64,000 bases of DNA from Populus alba. Its lineage: Eukaryota; Streptophyta; Magnoliopsida; Malpighiales; Salicaceae. The stretch is taken from the NCBI RefSeq assembly GCF_005239225.2, contig NC_133293.1, positions 7,688,001 to 7,752,000 of the forward strand. The letters are read 5' to 3'. The translations under genes were made by a program, and so were the position numbers. Every line of letters starts with the position of its first letter. Within the stretch, counting starts at the first letter, position 1. The notes below the pieces were generated by a model. The model had not been told where the DNA came from, made no database searches, and saw only the letters and a list, made by a program, of their open reading frames with translations. Shown in pieces: positions 25,370 through 36,558 of this stretch.

Positions 25370-25706
25370 CTCTCTCGAAGCCAGATTCAGATTTTCAATT
25401 GGGAGGGAAATTTTGGGTAGCTGAAGGGAAAATGACAATTGAGTATTGACCTTCCCTTGATTTTATTTCATATGGAGGACCGGAGGAGGAGATGGTGACT
25501 AGGATGATGATATCTTTGCCGGCCTGGGCCACCTTCGTTGATTGCATGGTATCTTGGGCCTACATGAGGCCTGTAGTGGGTAATTCCACGAGATTTTGGG
25601 TCGATGGGCCTCAACAGTCCAGCTCTATTTTTATAGAAAGAATGTTCCATATAAGTTCTACAAAATTTAGCTTGTGATTCATTTATGATATATTAATGCA
25701 TTGCTT

Positions 25707-25812
25707 AAGACCAAACCATCACGAACCTTTTTTTTTCAAACATTTATAATATTTAACATCAATTTCTAGAGCGTTAGAAAAACTAGTAAATTATGCGTTT
25801 ATCTCGTTGAGA
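25707..25812. repeat. Direct repeat copy A
   Basis: Begins 'aagaccaaaccatcacga', continues with T-rich sequence, 'acatcaatttctagag' and 'aaattatgcgtttatct'. It matches 26921-27030 in the same orientation, 1.2 kb away. Confidence 0.7.
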
Positions 25813-26780
25813 TCTAAATCTCAGGTCAAGCTAGCAGAAAATGAATCATCAATTTTCTTCGCACTTACTATATTACTTCTTGCGCTGTACTAGAGGTAGG
25901 TTTGATTAATTTTTAAAAAACATTAAAAAAAATTAAGTCACATTAAATTCTTTAACATTGTCGCTTAACCTAGTCTAGCAAATTAAATTTTAAAACTTTT
26001 GACATGACTTTTTCTCTAGTTCAAGTTTCAAATTCAATCTTGTAGGAGTTGTTTTGACATGATTAAGTTAACTTGACAAATCCAAAAATAAATAAATAAA
26101 ATATCCAAAAACAACTTAAATGATTATAAAAAAAGAATCTAGATTTTTTTAAAAATCAACATGACATCTTTCTTTTTATAAGAATCCAAACAGCTACATA
26201 TTGAAACAATTTAAGTGAGTTGTGGTTAACTCGTAAACTCATGATGTGGGTTATGGAACTCTGGTAGGTTCAATAACATTTTATTATCTAATTATATAAT
26301 AAAAAACAAGGACCAACTTAAAATCCATCAAATAATAAATGATAAAATTTAAAAAATAAATATCAAATGATTAAATTAGAAGAAGAAAATATCATGCAAG
26401 GTGTGTAGGTTTGAGTGATCCAATGCCCAAGGCCCTTGAGAAAAACCTAAGCATGTTAGGCAAACTTACACCACGATATTATTTTTATTTACTTCTTTCA
26501 TAAATTGTTCATCTTTTTTATAAAAAAAAAATGAATAATGAATTATCTAGGGCTGCCGAGTTTGCAATAGTTATTAGTGCGGTGACTAGAAAATTAAAAG
26601 TGAGATTTTTAGATTGAAAATCTATTTTTACTTGAAAACATCTAAGAAAACACCACGAGACCTATCTAAGCCAATATTAACTTTAAAAAAAAAAATCAGC
26701 TGAATAAAAATAAATTAAAACGGAACTCAATTTTTTTTTCTTGCATATTTATATATAAAAAAATCATTTTTAATCTCCTC

Positions 26781-26814
<34 letters not shown>

Positions 26815-26920
26815 GATGATACAAGGTGTGGCCATTCCAATTACCGGAATTGTGTCCACCGACTATTTTCCGTCATTGACCTTTTTCACAACGATTTTAT
26901 TTGTCCTCTCTAATCCCAAG
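25813..26920. other. AT-rich intergenic stretch between direct repeats
   Basis: No coding potential. Contains a poly(A) run of about 30 bases around 26780-26811, and text such as 'gtgagttgtggttaactcg' of the kind found in dispersed plant repeats. With the flanking direct repeats it may be the body of an old small element. Confidence 0.4.
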
Positions 26921-27030
26921 AAGACCAAACCATCATGACTCCTTTTTTTTCAAAATAAAAAATAAATAAAATATCTGACATCAATTGCTAGAACGGTATA
27001 AAACAATAATAAATTATGTATTTATCTGCT
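26921..27030. repeat. Direct repeat copy B
   Basis: Same order of blocks as 25707-25812: 'aagaccaaaccatcatga', T-run, 'acatcaattgctagaac', 'aaattatgtatttatct'. Roughly 75-80 percent identical by eye with small indels. Confidence 0.7.
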
Positions 27031-27235
27031 TGTCTACAAATTTCATCCGCTCTTTCATCGAGAGCTTGCGTGTGAAGCTGGTAGCTTTGGCTTTCAAGAC
27101 ATGCGATACTTCGGGGAGGATGCTTCGGAGAACTTTGTCACGAAGGATTCCCTCGGTATCTTCCAATGTTGGAAGACAAAGATGTCGTTTCCTGTAGCCA
27201 TCCCATTGACGTATGTGATGACATTCCATCCAAGT
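27031..27235 (-). other. GC-richer gene-like fragment, unrecognised
   Basis: This 200-bp island has balanced base composition unlike its AT-rich surroundings. On the minus strand a frame of about 70 codons is open (27229-27014), including LPTLEDTEGILRDKVLRSI. I do not recognise the family. No promoter, intron or proper stop context is apparent, so it is more likely a captured or leftover gene piece than a gene. Confidence 0.35.
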
Positions 27236-27274
27236 TTAATCTAATAATTTTATGTAAATACTAGGTTATACTTA

Positions 27275-27412
27275 GTCTATTTTTTTGTTTTGAAAGTGTT
27301 TTTGTATTATTTTGATTTATTACAATGTTAAAAAAAAAGAATTTAATATTATTTTAATGTATTTTTAGGTGAAAAAACTTTAAAAAATAATCATTACCAC
27401 ACTCGCAACACC
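27275..27412. mobile_element. AT-rich MITE-like copy (c), short
   Basis: Contains 'tgaaagtgtttttgtatt', 'tattattttaatgtattt', 'aactttaaaaaataatc' and ends 'accacactcgcaacaccc', the best-kept right end of this family in the window. Upstream side of the oligopeptidase gene, about 1.9 kb away. Confidence 0.65.
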
Positions 27413-27978
27413 CTCTTAAACCAATAAAATATATGAATTTTCTTCTCAATAATTCGTGAATTTGAATCATTTAAGAGTGTTAATTTTAGGGTTTGTGGGA
27501 TTAGTCGATGTGTTTGTAAATTAGTCCAAACACCCTATATTAATAAATAAATAAAAATTAAAAAATATATGAATTTGATTAAAGGAGGCAATGAACCAGC
27601 CGGCGAAACTAAAGAGTGGTTTATATTGGATTATACCCTGAGCATCTTTGAAACCTCCATTAAAACCAGTAATTGCTGATCGAGTGAGGGATAGCCTTGC
27701 ATGCCCGCACCCGGCACTGCATGCGTTCTCGCCACTCGCACGTGGGACAAATAAAACACCTTTGGTTAGTCGGTGCTTCCTCTACGAGGTTGCTTAAGTG
27801 TTAAGACACAACTTGCACTTTTAAAATGCTTACAAGTCTGGTTTCTTCTAGCTCACCAAATCCAAATATTCCATAGTCAAAAGAGAAATCTACCTTCTTT
27901 CATTCTGTTGGCAGTTGTTTTCACAATAAACAGGAAAAGCTACATATGAAAAAAAAAAAAATAAAACTGGATATGAAA

Positions 27979-28002
27979 ATATATATATATATATATATAT
28001 AT
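27979..28002. repeat. (AT)n microsatellite
   Basis: Twelve uninterrupted AT dinucleotides, followed by a second A/T-rich run. Confidence 0.9.
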
Positions 28003-28113
28003 TTATTTTAAAAAAAATAAACAACACATGTATTTTACTCAATATGCTAAAATATTAGATTTTTAGTTTTAAAATTGGTATAATAACAATTGGAATCAAC
28101 AATATTACCTAAA

Positions 28114-29130
28114 TCCCGTTTATTTGCCGGAAAGTAGTTTTCTTTTGGAAAGTGAATTCCGGAAAACTGAATTCCGATAAAGTATTTTTTGATGTTTGAC
28201 AGTGTGATGGAAAAATAAGTTGGAAAACATTTTCAAGTGTTTGATTATGTCATGGAAAATGAATTAAAAAATAACTTATTAATATTTTATTTTTCTCAAG
28301 TTTATTAAAATAATGAGGAACAAATCTTACAAATTAAAAAGTTAAATGAGAATGAAATTGAAAAAAATAGAATCTCATAAATTATCTCAAATAAAATAAA
28401 TAATAATCAAAATAATAGATATCAAATCTAAAAAAATAAAAAAAATAAAAGATGAAGAAATTAAAATAATAATAATCAACATTTTATAAATTATTTCAAA
28501 TAAAATAAGTAACAATCAAAAGAATGAGGACCAAATTTGATAGATAAAAAATTTTAATAAAAAAATTTTAAGGAAAAAGCAAATAGCAATTATAAAAATA
28601 AGGACCAAAGTTAATATAAAAATAAAATTTTAAGAGATGAAATTAAAAAATAATTCAAACAAAATATATATAGCAATTAAAAGTTTGAGGATCAAATTTT
28701 ATATAATCAGCAAATAATGACATCTCTAAATTTTTCACAACTTTTGGAAAGTGTTTTTCGCCCAAATTTTTCAGGAAAACACTTTCCTAAAAACCAAGCC
28801 AAATTTTTCTTTTACTGGAAAGTGTTTTTTGTTAATCAACTTTTCTAATGGCAAACAAACACAAGAAAGTTTGGAAAATGATTTTCCGGAAACCACTTTC
28901 CGAAAAACAAACACAGCTAAAGGAAAACACTTTCCTGAAAACCAAGCCAAAATTTTCTCTGACTAAAATATTTTTCCTTTGACCAGAAAGTGTTTTTCAT
29001 TAACCGGAAAGTGTTTTCCAATTAACTAGAAAGTGTTTTCCGTTGACCAACTTTTCTAATGGCAAACAAACACAAGAAAATTTGAAAAATAGTTTCCCGA
29101 AAACTACTTTTCCAGGAAACAAACATGGCC
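28114..29130. mobile_element. 1 kb non-autonomous TIR element
   Basis: The left end (gtttatttgccggaaagtag from 28118) matches the reverse complement of the right end (ctacttttccaggaaacaaac near 29104) over about 28 bp with a few mismatches. Inside, the palindromic word GGAAAgtgTTTTCC or its halves recurs at least a dozen times, and a block of about 150-190 bp ('aacttttctaatggcaaac ... cactttcc') is present twice (about 28770-28917 and 28918-29110). No coding capacity. This layout of short TIRs, subterminal palindromes and no ORF fits a hAT- or MULE-derived MITE. The target duplication was not established. Confidence 0.7.
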
Positions 29131-29469
29131 CTAGGGTGTTTGAATTGTTAGAGAATTATATAAATTATATACTGAGACATTACTTAACAGTTTAACATAT
29201 TAGATTGAGATGATTTTTTGATATGATATCAGAGTCTTGATAATTAAGTGGTTATGAATGCAAATCTTATCATCGTCATTTATTTAATAAAAATCAAGCA
29301 TAAAGTGATGTGGATTTGTGCAGATTTCAAATCTAATAGTAATTGTTTTTCAAAGTTTTTTCACTTTAAAATGCATCATCAACATAAATTTTTTTTATGT
29401 TTTTTAAAATTTATTTATAAAACTTGCAAATCAAAATAATAAAAAAAAATATATTTTTTTAAAAATTAA

Positions 29470-29817
29470 TGGAATTTGCAGCGAAAACTGAGGATAGCAG
29501 TCTCTTGCCCACCTAAAAATTCATGGAATCCCATTATCACAAGAATCATAGAAGAGCACCCAGCTACACCGCGCCGCCAGACAAAGCAGACCGATAATAT
29601 TCGATATAATGTAGCCAATAAAGTACGGACGACACACACGCACTCATCCATCTCAACTATCTCGTCAAACCTCTAACCCATTTTCCACTCCCAATCCAAT
29701 CTGGACCCAGCGCCGCCCACAAAACCACATACTGCTCTCAAAACATCTATCTGAATGGCGGCGACACCGATAACCCACCCATCCACCCTTCCTTATATTT
29801 TTGCATTTAAAAAATAA
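29470..29817 (+). other. Orphan gene-start-like segment
   Basis: A patch of balanced composition, with a leader-like stretch rich in CA and CT, ends in ATGGCGGCGACACC at 29755 in a good plant start context. The frame reads MAATPITHPSTLPYIFAFKK and stops at 29815-29817, exactly where a MITE-like AT-rich block begins. It could be the 5' end of a gene cut off by the insertion, or a very short peptide frame. No family recognised. Confidence 0.35.
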
Positions 29818-29985
29818 TTTTTTTTTTTTCGTTTCATACTAATTTTTTCTATATTTTCATATTATTATTATTTTGATGAGTTATGTTAGAAATACATTTT
29901 TAAAAATAAAAAAATATTATTTTAATATATTTTTAAATAAAAAATATTTTAAAAAAGTAATTGCTTCTACAGTAATGTAGTATCA
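29818..29985. mobile_element. AT-rich MITE-like copy (d)
   Basis: Shows the family hallmarks 'aaaaaaatattattttaata', 'tatttttaaataaaaaat' and 'aaaaaagtaattgcttc'. It abuts the orphan gene start. Confidence 0.55.
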
Positions 29986-30409
29986 ATTCTTTTAACCTCA
30001 CTCAATGACTCCAAAATAAAAATCACTGTTTTTTCATAGAAGTTCTTTTTACCTGTTATTATTGTTATTTTTCTTTATCCTCATTTATTTTATCAATATT
30101 TTATAAGATGGCAGCTTAAAGATGGACACTTGCAAAATTGTTTGTTGAGTGTTTTTGCGCAGGAAGAACTCTCTTTTCTTTTTTCTATTTAATGATAAAA
30201 AAATATTTTTAAATATATTATTTGCAGTAATGTTTTTATTTTTAAAAAAATATACCAACAAAGAGCACTGGTAATAGCATCACTAATTATTTAAAAATAT
30301 TTTATTTTAAAAAATTATCAAACAAGAGTATAGAATAATTAAAATAAAATCAAATATTTATTATAAATTTAAATATTTATAATTTCAATTAATCTGTAAA
30401 AATAGTGGC

Positions 30410-30490
30410 GCTCGAGACGGGGGCAGGTTTTCGCATATATACCCTACCCATTCACGATTTAAATTCCAGGGAGAATCGGCGGAGTTGAAG
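30410..30490 (+). promoter_or_regulatory. Orphan promoter/leader-like piece
   Basis: Balanced-composition stretch in AT-rich DNA: TATA-like 'gcatatataccc' near 30434, then 'gagaatcggcggagttgaag' followed by GTCAGTG, which looks like a leader exon and splice donor. No matching downstream exon was found, and AT-rich repeats follow. Could be a relic of the same lost gene as 29470-29817. Confidence 0.3.
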
Positions 30491-30699
30491 GTCAGTGATA
30501 TTCTAAGCTATTTTTCCTTTTTTTTTTTTTTTCCTTTCTAGATTCCTATATTTGCTTCATAGTTTACTGATTTATATTCCGAAGTGGCTTTCAACCGGCT
30601 ATTAATTTTAAAATTAATTCAAAACATATATAAGCTGGTTCGGTACTAATTATATCAAAATTTTCTTTTATATATGTGATGTGACTAATTTCTTGTGAA

Positions 30700-30900
30700 A
30701 TGCATTTAGTGGTGTTAGAAAATATGATAATAAAAAAAATTTAAAAGTGTTTTTTTTTGAAAATATATTAAAATAATATTTATTTTTTAAAACAAAATTA
30801 TTTTTAATATTAGTATATCAAAAAAAATAAAAAATTAATTTGAAGTAAATAATTATTTTTTAAAAATATTTTTAAAACTTAGAAACAAAAGTGGATCTTA
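30700..30900. mobile_element. AT-rich MITE-like copy (e)
   Basis: Starts near 'agtggtgttagaaaa', includes 'ttttgaaaatatattaaaat', 'aatattagtatatca' and ends with 'aaacttagaaacaaaagtgg'. Same arm structure as the other copies. Confidence 0.5.
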
Positions 30901-31188
30901 CCAGAATACTTGGCAACAGATTTTGCCATCAATTGATCACGAAGTGTTTAAGGAAAATATTTTTTAATTCATCTTTTTATAGCATAGTTGAATATTAAAA
31001 AAATCAATTTATTTTTTTATAATATTATAAAACATAAAAAATAATTAATTTTAAATGAAAACAGCTTCCAAGAATAAAAAATATTTCCTGATAAATAGAC
31101 GGGCATAGCGAAAATTTAATTTTTGCTAGACGAGTCACAGGAATACAGCCCATATCAATCTCGTGCATTTATTTGGAGGTTGACTTCA

Positions 31189-31475
31189 AGATTTGAATCT
31201 AGAAAGTCAATAAATAAAACATGCTTCCTTAATATAACATCAATCTCTTATAGTTTTTTTTCTCCTCATAAAATACACCTTTCCTTATCTTATGATATAT
31301 TTAATTCGATAGAGTATTGTTGTTGACCTAGATAATTTGAACATGGAAAGCTGATAAATAAAACATATTTCTCTATCGTCACACGATCTCTTAAAATTTC
31401 TTCTTTTTCCTCGTAAAACACACTTTCACTTCTCTTATAAAATATTTAATATAATGGAGAATTTTCAATTCGTTT
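31189..31475. repeat. About 145-bp diverged tandem duplication
   Basis: Two adjacent copies share 'gataaataaaacat', 'ctcctcataaaatacac' / 'cctcgtaaaacacac' and 'atatttaat' blocks at an offset of about 145 bases (starts near 31193 and 31338). Noncoding. Confidence 0.6.
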
Positions 31476-31479
31476 GATT

Positions 31480-31780
31480 TTTATCAAAAAAATTAATAAT
31501 TAAATTATATATTTTTTTAAAAAACTAAAATCTATTAAACCGATCGGTTTGGTTTGGTTTTTTTGGATAAAACCAGTTTAAACTGGTTCGGCTCGAATTT
31601 TTTAGTTTGTGTTCGATTTCAAAGCTTATAAAACAAAAATTAAACCGGTTGGTTTTTTTTAAAATTTTAATTAATTTAATTATTTTTTTTTCACGGTTTG
31701 GTTTTTTTAGTTATTTTTTTTAATTTTTCAATTTAATCAATTTTTCTATTTTTTTCTCACCTATATAATTAAAGGAGTGC
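31480..31780. other. AT-rich stretch with ACCGGTT-type motifs
   Basis: Contains 'aaaccgatcggtttggtttgg', 'accagtttaaactggttcgg' and 'aaaccggttggttttttt', partly self-complementary. Simple-sequence-like intergenic DNA; no gene. Confidence 0.4.
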
Positions 31781-32189
31781 TATTATTGAAAAAAAAAAAA
31801 TTTATATAATTTTTTAATATTCATTTTACCATCAATATTGGTGACACGTGTCAATATATTTACGCACCGATAATTTCAGCGAATGTGAAAAGCCCATTAT
31901 TCCTATCTAGATGCATAGCAAATCCATTCGTGTCCTTATTCTCTCCTCCTTCCTAAAATACTCTTTCCACTATCACATGCATAATTATTCTAGCACTATT
32001 ATTAACAGCAATAATTTTGCCATTTCAACATTTTTTTTTATTAATACTACAACACATGCTAAATCTATTTATAAACGAAATAATTAATTTACATTAATTG
32101 CAAGAGAAATACATTAAAAGATATCTCAATAACTAAATCGTAATAATAATAATAATAATTTACAAAATCATATAGAAAAAATTATAAAG

Positions 32190-32340
32190 AACTATTTTAA
32201 ATTGTTGTGTTTGCTTTATTTAAAAATAAATTAAAATAATTTTTTTTATTTTTAACATGTTCATTAAAATCATTAAAAAATATTAATTTAATATATTTAT
32301 AAACTAAAAATAAATTTTAAAAAACACCTAAAGCTATGAT
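32190..32340. mobile_element. AT-rich MITE-like copy (f)
   Basis: Starts 'gtgtttgctttatttaa', has the A/T-rich arms with 'aacatgttcattaaaat', ends 'aaaaaacacctaaagc'. Similar to the other copies, diverged. Confidence 0.45.
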
Positions 32341-32374
32341 AAATATCACATAATTGAAGAATGAGATAAATTTT

Positions 32375-32520
32375 ATTTGTTTTTGTATTTTTAAAATTTT
32401 TTTTATTTTAAATTAATATATTTTTAGTGTTTTTAAATTATTTTAATAAATTAATATCAAAAATAATTTTTTAAATAAAAAAATATTTAAAAAAACAGTT
32501 ACAACTGCATTCCTAAAAAC
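32375..32520. mobile_element. AT-rich MITE-like copy (g)
   Basis: Starts 'tttgtttttgtatttttaaa', includes 'tattaatttattaat'-type arms and ends 'acagttacaactgcattcct'. It ends about 240 bp before the CT-rich leader of SKIP14. Confidence 0.5.
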
Positions 32521-32755
32521 ATATTCATACTGTTTCGAAAACTGTGGACCCGATATTAAAACCCCAAAAAAATAAAAAAAGTAGAATACGGGTGTGTTTA
32601 AAAAGACACACGTGACACGAAAGCGGGGGCGGAGGAGTAGGGAGGTGAAACCAAGGCTTCTCCCGCCACGAACATTGCGTGCGAGGAGAGAGTACAAATT
32701 TACCCTCCCCAGACCCCAATAAAAACTACCAGGTACACACGTGTCAATACTATCA

Positions 32756-33537
32756 CTCCATCTCTCTCTCCTCCCTAAAATTGGGACACTTTCACCGTTA
32801 CCCTTCACTTTCTAGATTTCATTTTTTTTTCCCCTATTTTGTTCCTGTTAAAACTCTCTCTCTCTCCCCCTCCCTCCCTCTGCTCCGTCGAGAGACACCC
32901 CCTCCTTCCTCTCCCTCTCTGGATCGAATTCCCCACCAGAAAAAACCTAAGAAAATCCTCAAAATCTATCATATTTTCTGGTTTTAATTCTTTATCTTTA
33001 TTTGGAAAATAAAAAGGAAAAAGGAAAATCTTCGTTCTTTCTTGCTCTGTATCTCGAGGATTCGATACCAAGAGACTGTCGGTTGCGTTCTGGGAGAAAC
33101 CAATTTAGGGTTTTAGTTCTTTAATTTCCATTCAATTATCGTCTTCTCCTTCATCTTCAGGTTCTTCTCTTCAATTACGTTTATTGATTGATCTGTCTAT
33201 TCGTTTTTTATTTTCTATTTATCGCAAACCCTAATTAATTAGGAAAAAAAAAGAAAAAAAACTTTGACTGGTTTTATAGATAAAACATCGTCGTTTCCAT
33301 TGGTTATGGTTTTTCTTACGTACAACAAGAAACTCTTTGAAATTTTTGGTTGCGTTGTTTTAGTTTGCTATCCGGAATCGAGGATTTTCTTGTTGGGTCC
33401 GTTTTTCTTAATCCTCTTCTTTCTATCTTTGATTTTTTTGGTTTGATTAGATTTTTTTTTTTTTTGCGTTTTTGGGGTTGCTGAGTATATCTTGTAAACA
33501 TACACCAAAAAAAAATTTGGGATTAGGTTAACGTAGA
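32756..33537 (+). promoter_or_regulatory. 5' leader of the SKIP14 gene
   Basis: A strongly CT-rich strand (tctctctctcctccct near 32760, and a long CT tract around 32852-32930) typical of plant 5' untranslated regions precedes the ATG at 33538. A possible leader intron runs from TTCAG|gttctt near 33160 to acgtag just before the ATG; this is inference. Confidence 0.5.
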
Positions 33538-36500
33538 ATGGCGTTGAATTTTTCGCATAGACCCCTCTTTCCTCCTCGTCTATCTGAGGATAATTTGGTT
33601 TCACCGATGAGGATTTCGATACAGGAGAAAGTGGAGGATTGTTTTGATTATGGAAGGGATAGGAGTGGCTCACAGGAGTCTATGCATAAGGATATTCTTG
33701 ATCTTTTGCCCTCGGATCCCTTTGGCATGGATATAAGTACGACATTTACTGCTATTACGGGGTGGCTTGAGGATCTGGAGGAGGATTATGGTGTTTATGG
33801 TAGGGATCAGGTTTCCACGAGAGATGGAAATTATCAGTTGTTTGCTGACTTGAATTTTATTTGCAATAATGCCATGTTGTTTCAAGCATTTCCTGGGAAC
33901 ATGGGGTTCGATTTATCTAACGTAGTGGGTGGGTATGGTGATGAGCGTTTGGAGGCGAATGAAGTTGGGAATGCATCTCATCAAGAGGCTCCTGGATCAG
34001 ATTGTGACATGGAGGATGTTTTGAGTCCGGGGAATGAAATCATAGACAATGAAATTGTTGGGGTTGTGGATGAGAGCAGTGGAGAATTCCAAAATGGTCA
34101 TTTGGTTTGCTCTGATGGAGATAAAGAAGCTCCCCATGCAGCTTTTGCTTTTGCTCTTGGTTATCTGGGTGTGCGGGATCTTCTTGTTGTTGAAACTGTT
34201 TGCCGATCCCTGCGTTCTACTGTTCAAAGTGACCCGCTTTTATGGAGGAGTATCCACATAGATCAACCATTGAATGAGAAGATCACTGATGATGTTCTTT
34301 TGCAGTTAACTAATAGGGCTCAAGGCAACTTGCAATGTTTGAGCCTAGTGGAGTGTCCAAGGATTACTGATGACGGGTTGAAGCATGTACTCGAAAATAA
34401 TCCAAGGCTGACCAAGGTGAGCTCACATTCATCTAACGCTGTTTTTTGTATTTGTTCCTCAATCCCAGTTATTGATTTTTTTTTCATTGTTTTCTTTTCT
34501 CTCTCCTGACCTAGAAATTAAAGATAACCCATCTAAAAAAAAAATGTCTGCTCAAGTTTGTATTTCCATCAATATTATTATAGGAGTTAAATTCTGTGTT
34601 GTTATCTGTTTATCATTCTTTTAATTGTTTTATCTTTTTTTTATTTATTAGTTTTTCAATTTCATCCATGATCATTTTATTGCATTTATTTTTTTCTATC
34701 TAGTTTTGGTCCTCTTTTTTCATTGCTATTTTCTTGTCCTTTTTTTATTTATCTTCTTTGAATTTTGTCCCTCAATATCTTATTTTATTTTATTTTTTAA
34801 TTTGATTTGGGTACTTATTCTTTTGATTATTATTTTTTATTCTTTTCTTAATTTATTTTGTTTTTCAATTTATTTCCTAATTATTTTCTTTCATTTGGTT
34901 ATTATATCATATTTGGTCCTTATTGTTTGATCTCATGACTCGCATTTGATCCAAGTTCATTTTTTTGTCTTTTATTATAAATTGATTTTTTTTTCAAATT
35001 CATCATTTGATATTTTAGTTTTTGGACCTTGAACTTCATTATTAGTTTCATCTGTAATTCAATTAATTGCCTTGTATTTATTTTAATTGTTTTGACTTAA
35101 AATGGATCGTGTTTTGTTCTGCTCTGAATTTTCTTTTTGGTTTTAAAACATCTATATGGATCTTACAATCAGTACGATTCAGGTTTTAACTTTCCTCCTA
35201 TTCTAGAGCCAGATTTACTTTCTGGTGCGTGGTTATGATGAAGCACGATTGAGCTCTTTTGGTTGGTGAATCCCCTTTGATTATTTCTTATATACTGCAA
35301 ATGCTGATTATTCTCCCGACCTTGTTTTAAAAGATTTGTGTCTGTTGTTATAGACATGGAAGAAAATTATCCGTAGTTAATTCAGAAGTAGAAAAGCAAT
35401 TCAGAAGTAGAAAAGCAGATGAAATTATTTGCAGTTAATACAGTAGAGCAGTGATTGCATATTTTCTGCTCACCAATTTTAACAGTCAGGATGCAACATC
35501 TCTGGGCATGTCATATGCTCTATCAACTGCTTGATAAATATATTGTAAGAAAAAAACAGGTTGAGCTTGTCTTATGAAATAGGCAACTAGCAGTGTAGAG
35601 CTTTTGCTGGTTCGTTCTGATGTTTCATCACCCACTTGGTTTATCCAGTTTTAATGGACAAGTTGTGCAAAATAGTTTCTTATGAACAATGTAAATCAAC
35701 AATCCCTTTTCTCATGTATGGCAAGCAAAAAATGCAATACAAACAGTGAAAAAAAAAGGATGCAAGACTAAGATCTTACTCTCACATGCTATGCCCACTT
35801 TATATTTATAACTTGCCCCTATTGTGACATGATTCTGGTCATTGGTGCCCAGACATTGAGATTCATTGGAAGCCAGTTTATTGCATTTTCCGTAGTGCCA
35901 TCTTTTGATTAGTGGTTTTTGGGCACCAGTTTTTTTATGATCTTTCTATAAATTTTTGTCAACCCCCCCCCCCCCCAAAAAAAAAAAAACCCACTGTTAC
36001 ATCCATATTGCTTTATTTGATTTGATAAGATGCTTATATTTCTTTCCTTCTCCCCCTTTTTTTTCTTCTTTTGTTTATATGCAGTTGAGTGTGCCTGCAT
36101 GTACAAGACTCAGCATCGAGGGCATTGTAACTAGCTTAAAGGCATTCAAAGCTACGGGGACTCATGGGGTGAAGCACTTGCGCATTGGTGGGCTCTATGG
36201 TGTGACGCAGAAGCATTTTGAAGAGTTAATGTTCTTGTTGGGCCCAGATAGCCACATCCAACAGAATGCTCACAAGCCACATTTTTATCACAGAGGAAAT
36301 CTTTATCTGTCATGTGAGGATGATCGTGCTATTGATATTGAAATGTGCCCAAGATGCCAGAACCTGAGGCTAATTTATGATTGCCCTGTAGAGGGTTGCC
36401 AAGGAAAAGAGCATCCCTCTCAGGCTTGCAGGGCTTGCAGCCTATGCATTGCACGATGTGTTCAGTGTGGCCGGTGTATTAATGACAGTGAATACGAGGA

Positions 36501-36558
36501 AACATTTTGTCTGGAGTTGCTTTGTTCATATTGTTGGAAACAGCTGCTGAAATGCTAA
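33538..36558 (+). CDS. SKIP14: F-box protein SKIP14
   Basis: Substrate-recognition subunit of an SCF ubiquitin ligase, expected to bind SKP1/ASK. Two coding exons, 33538-34416 (AAG|gtgagc) and 36085-36558 (tatgcag|TTG), give 450 residues. Residues 1-195 are an acidic, low-complexity-like leader; the F-box is at about 198-242 (ALGYLGVRDLLVVETVCRSL ... DPLLWRSI); LRR-like repeats follow at 245-330; the C-terminus (about 381-450) is a dense cysteine region (CPRC, CRACSLC, CVQCGRC, CSYCWKQ) that looks zinc-binding. The match to Arabidopsis SKIP14 (At3g26000) is by memory of its domain order and sequence. The 1.67 kb intron is extremely T-rich in 34510-35000 and holds a C14-A12 run near 35965. No truncation or frameshift seen. 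Confidence 0.93.

Noticed and set aside
25370..25438. Longer N-terminus of the oligopeptidase (starting near 25438)
   Set aside because: The upstream codon is TTG, not ATG; the first in-frame ATG is at 25369.
32443..33071. Several frames in both directions over the SKIP14 leader
   Set aside because: They come from CT-rich leader sequence and MITE-like DNA and have low complexity.
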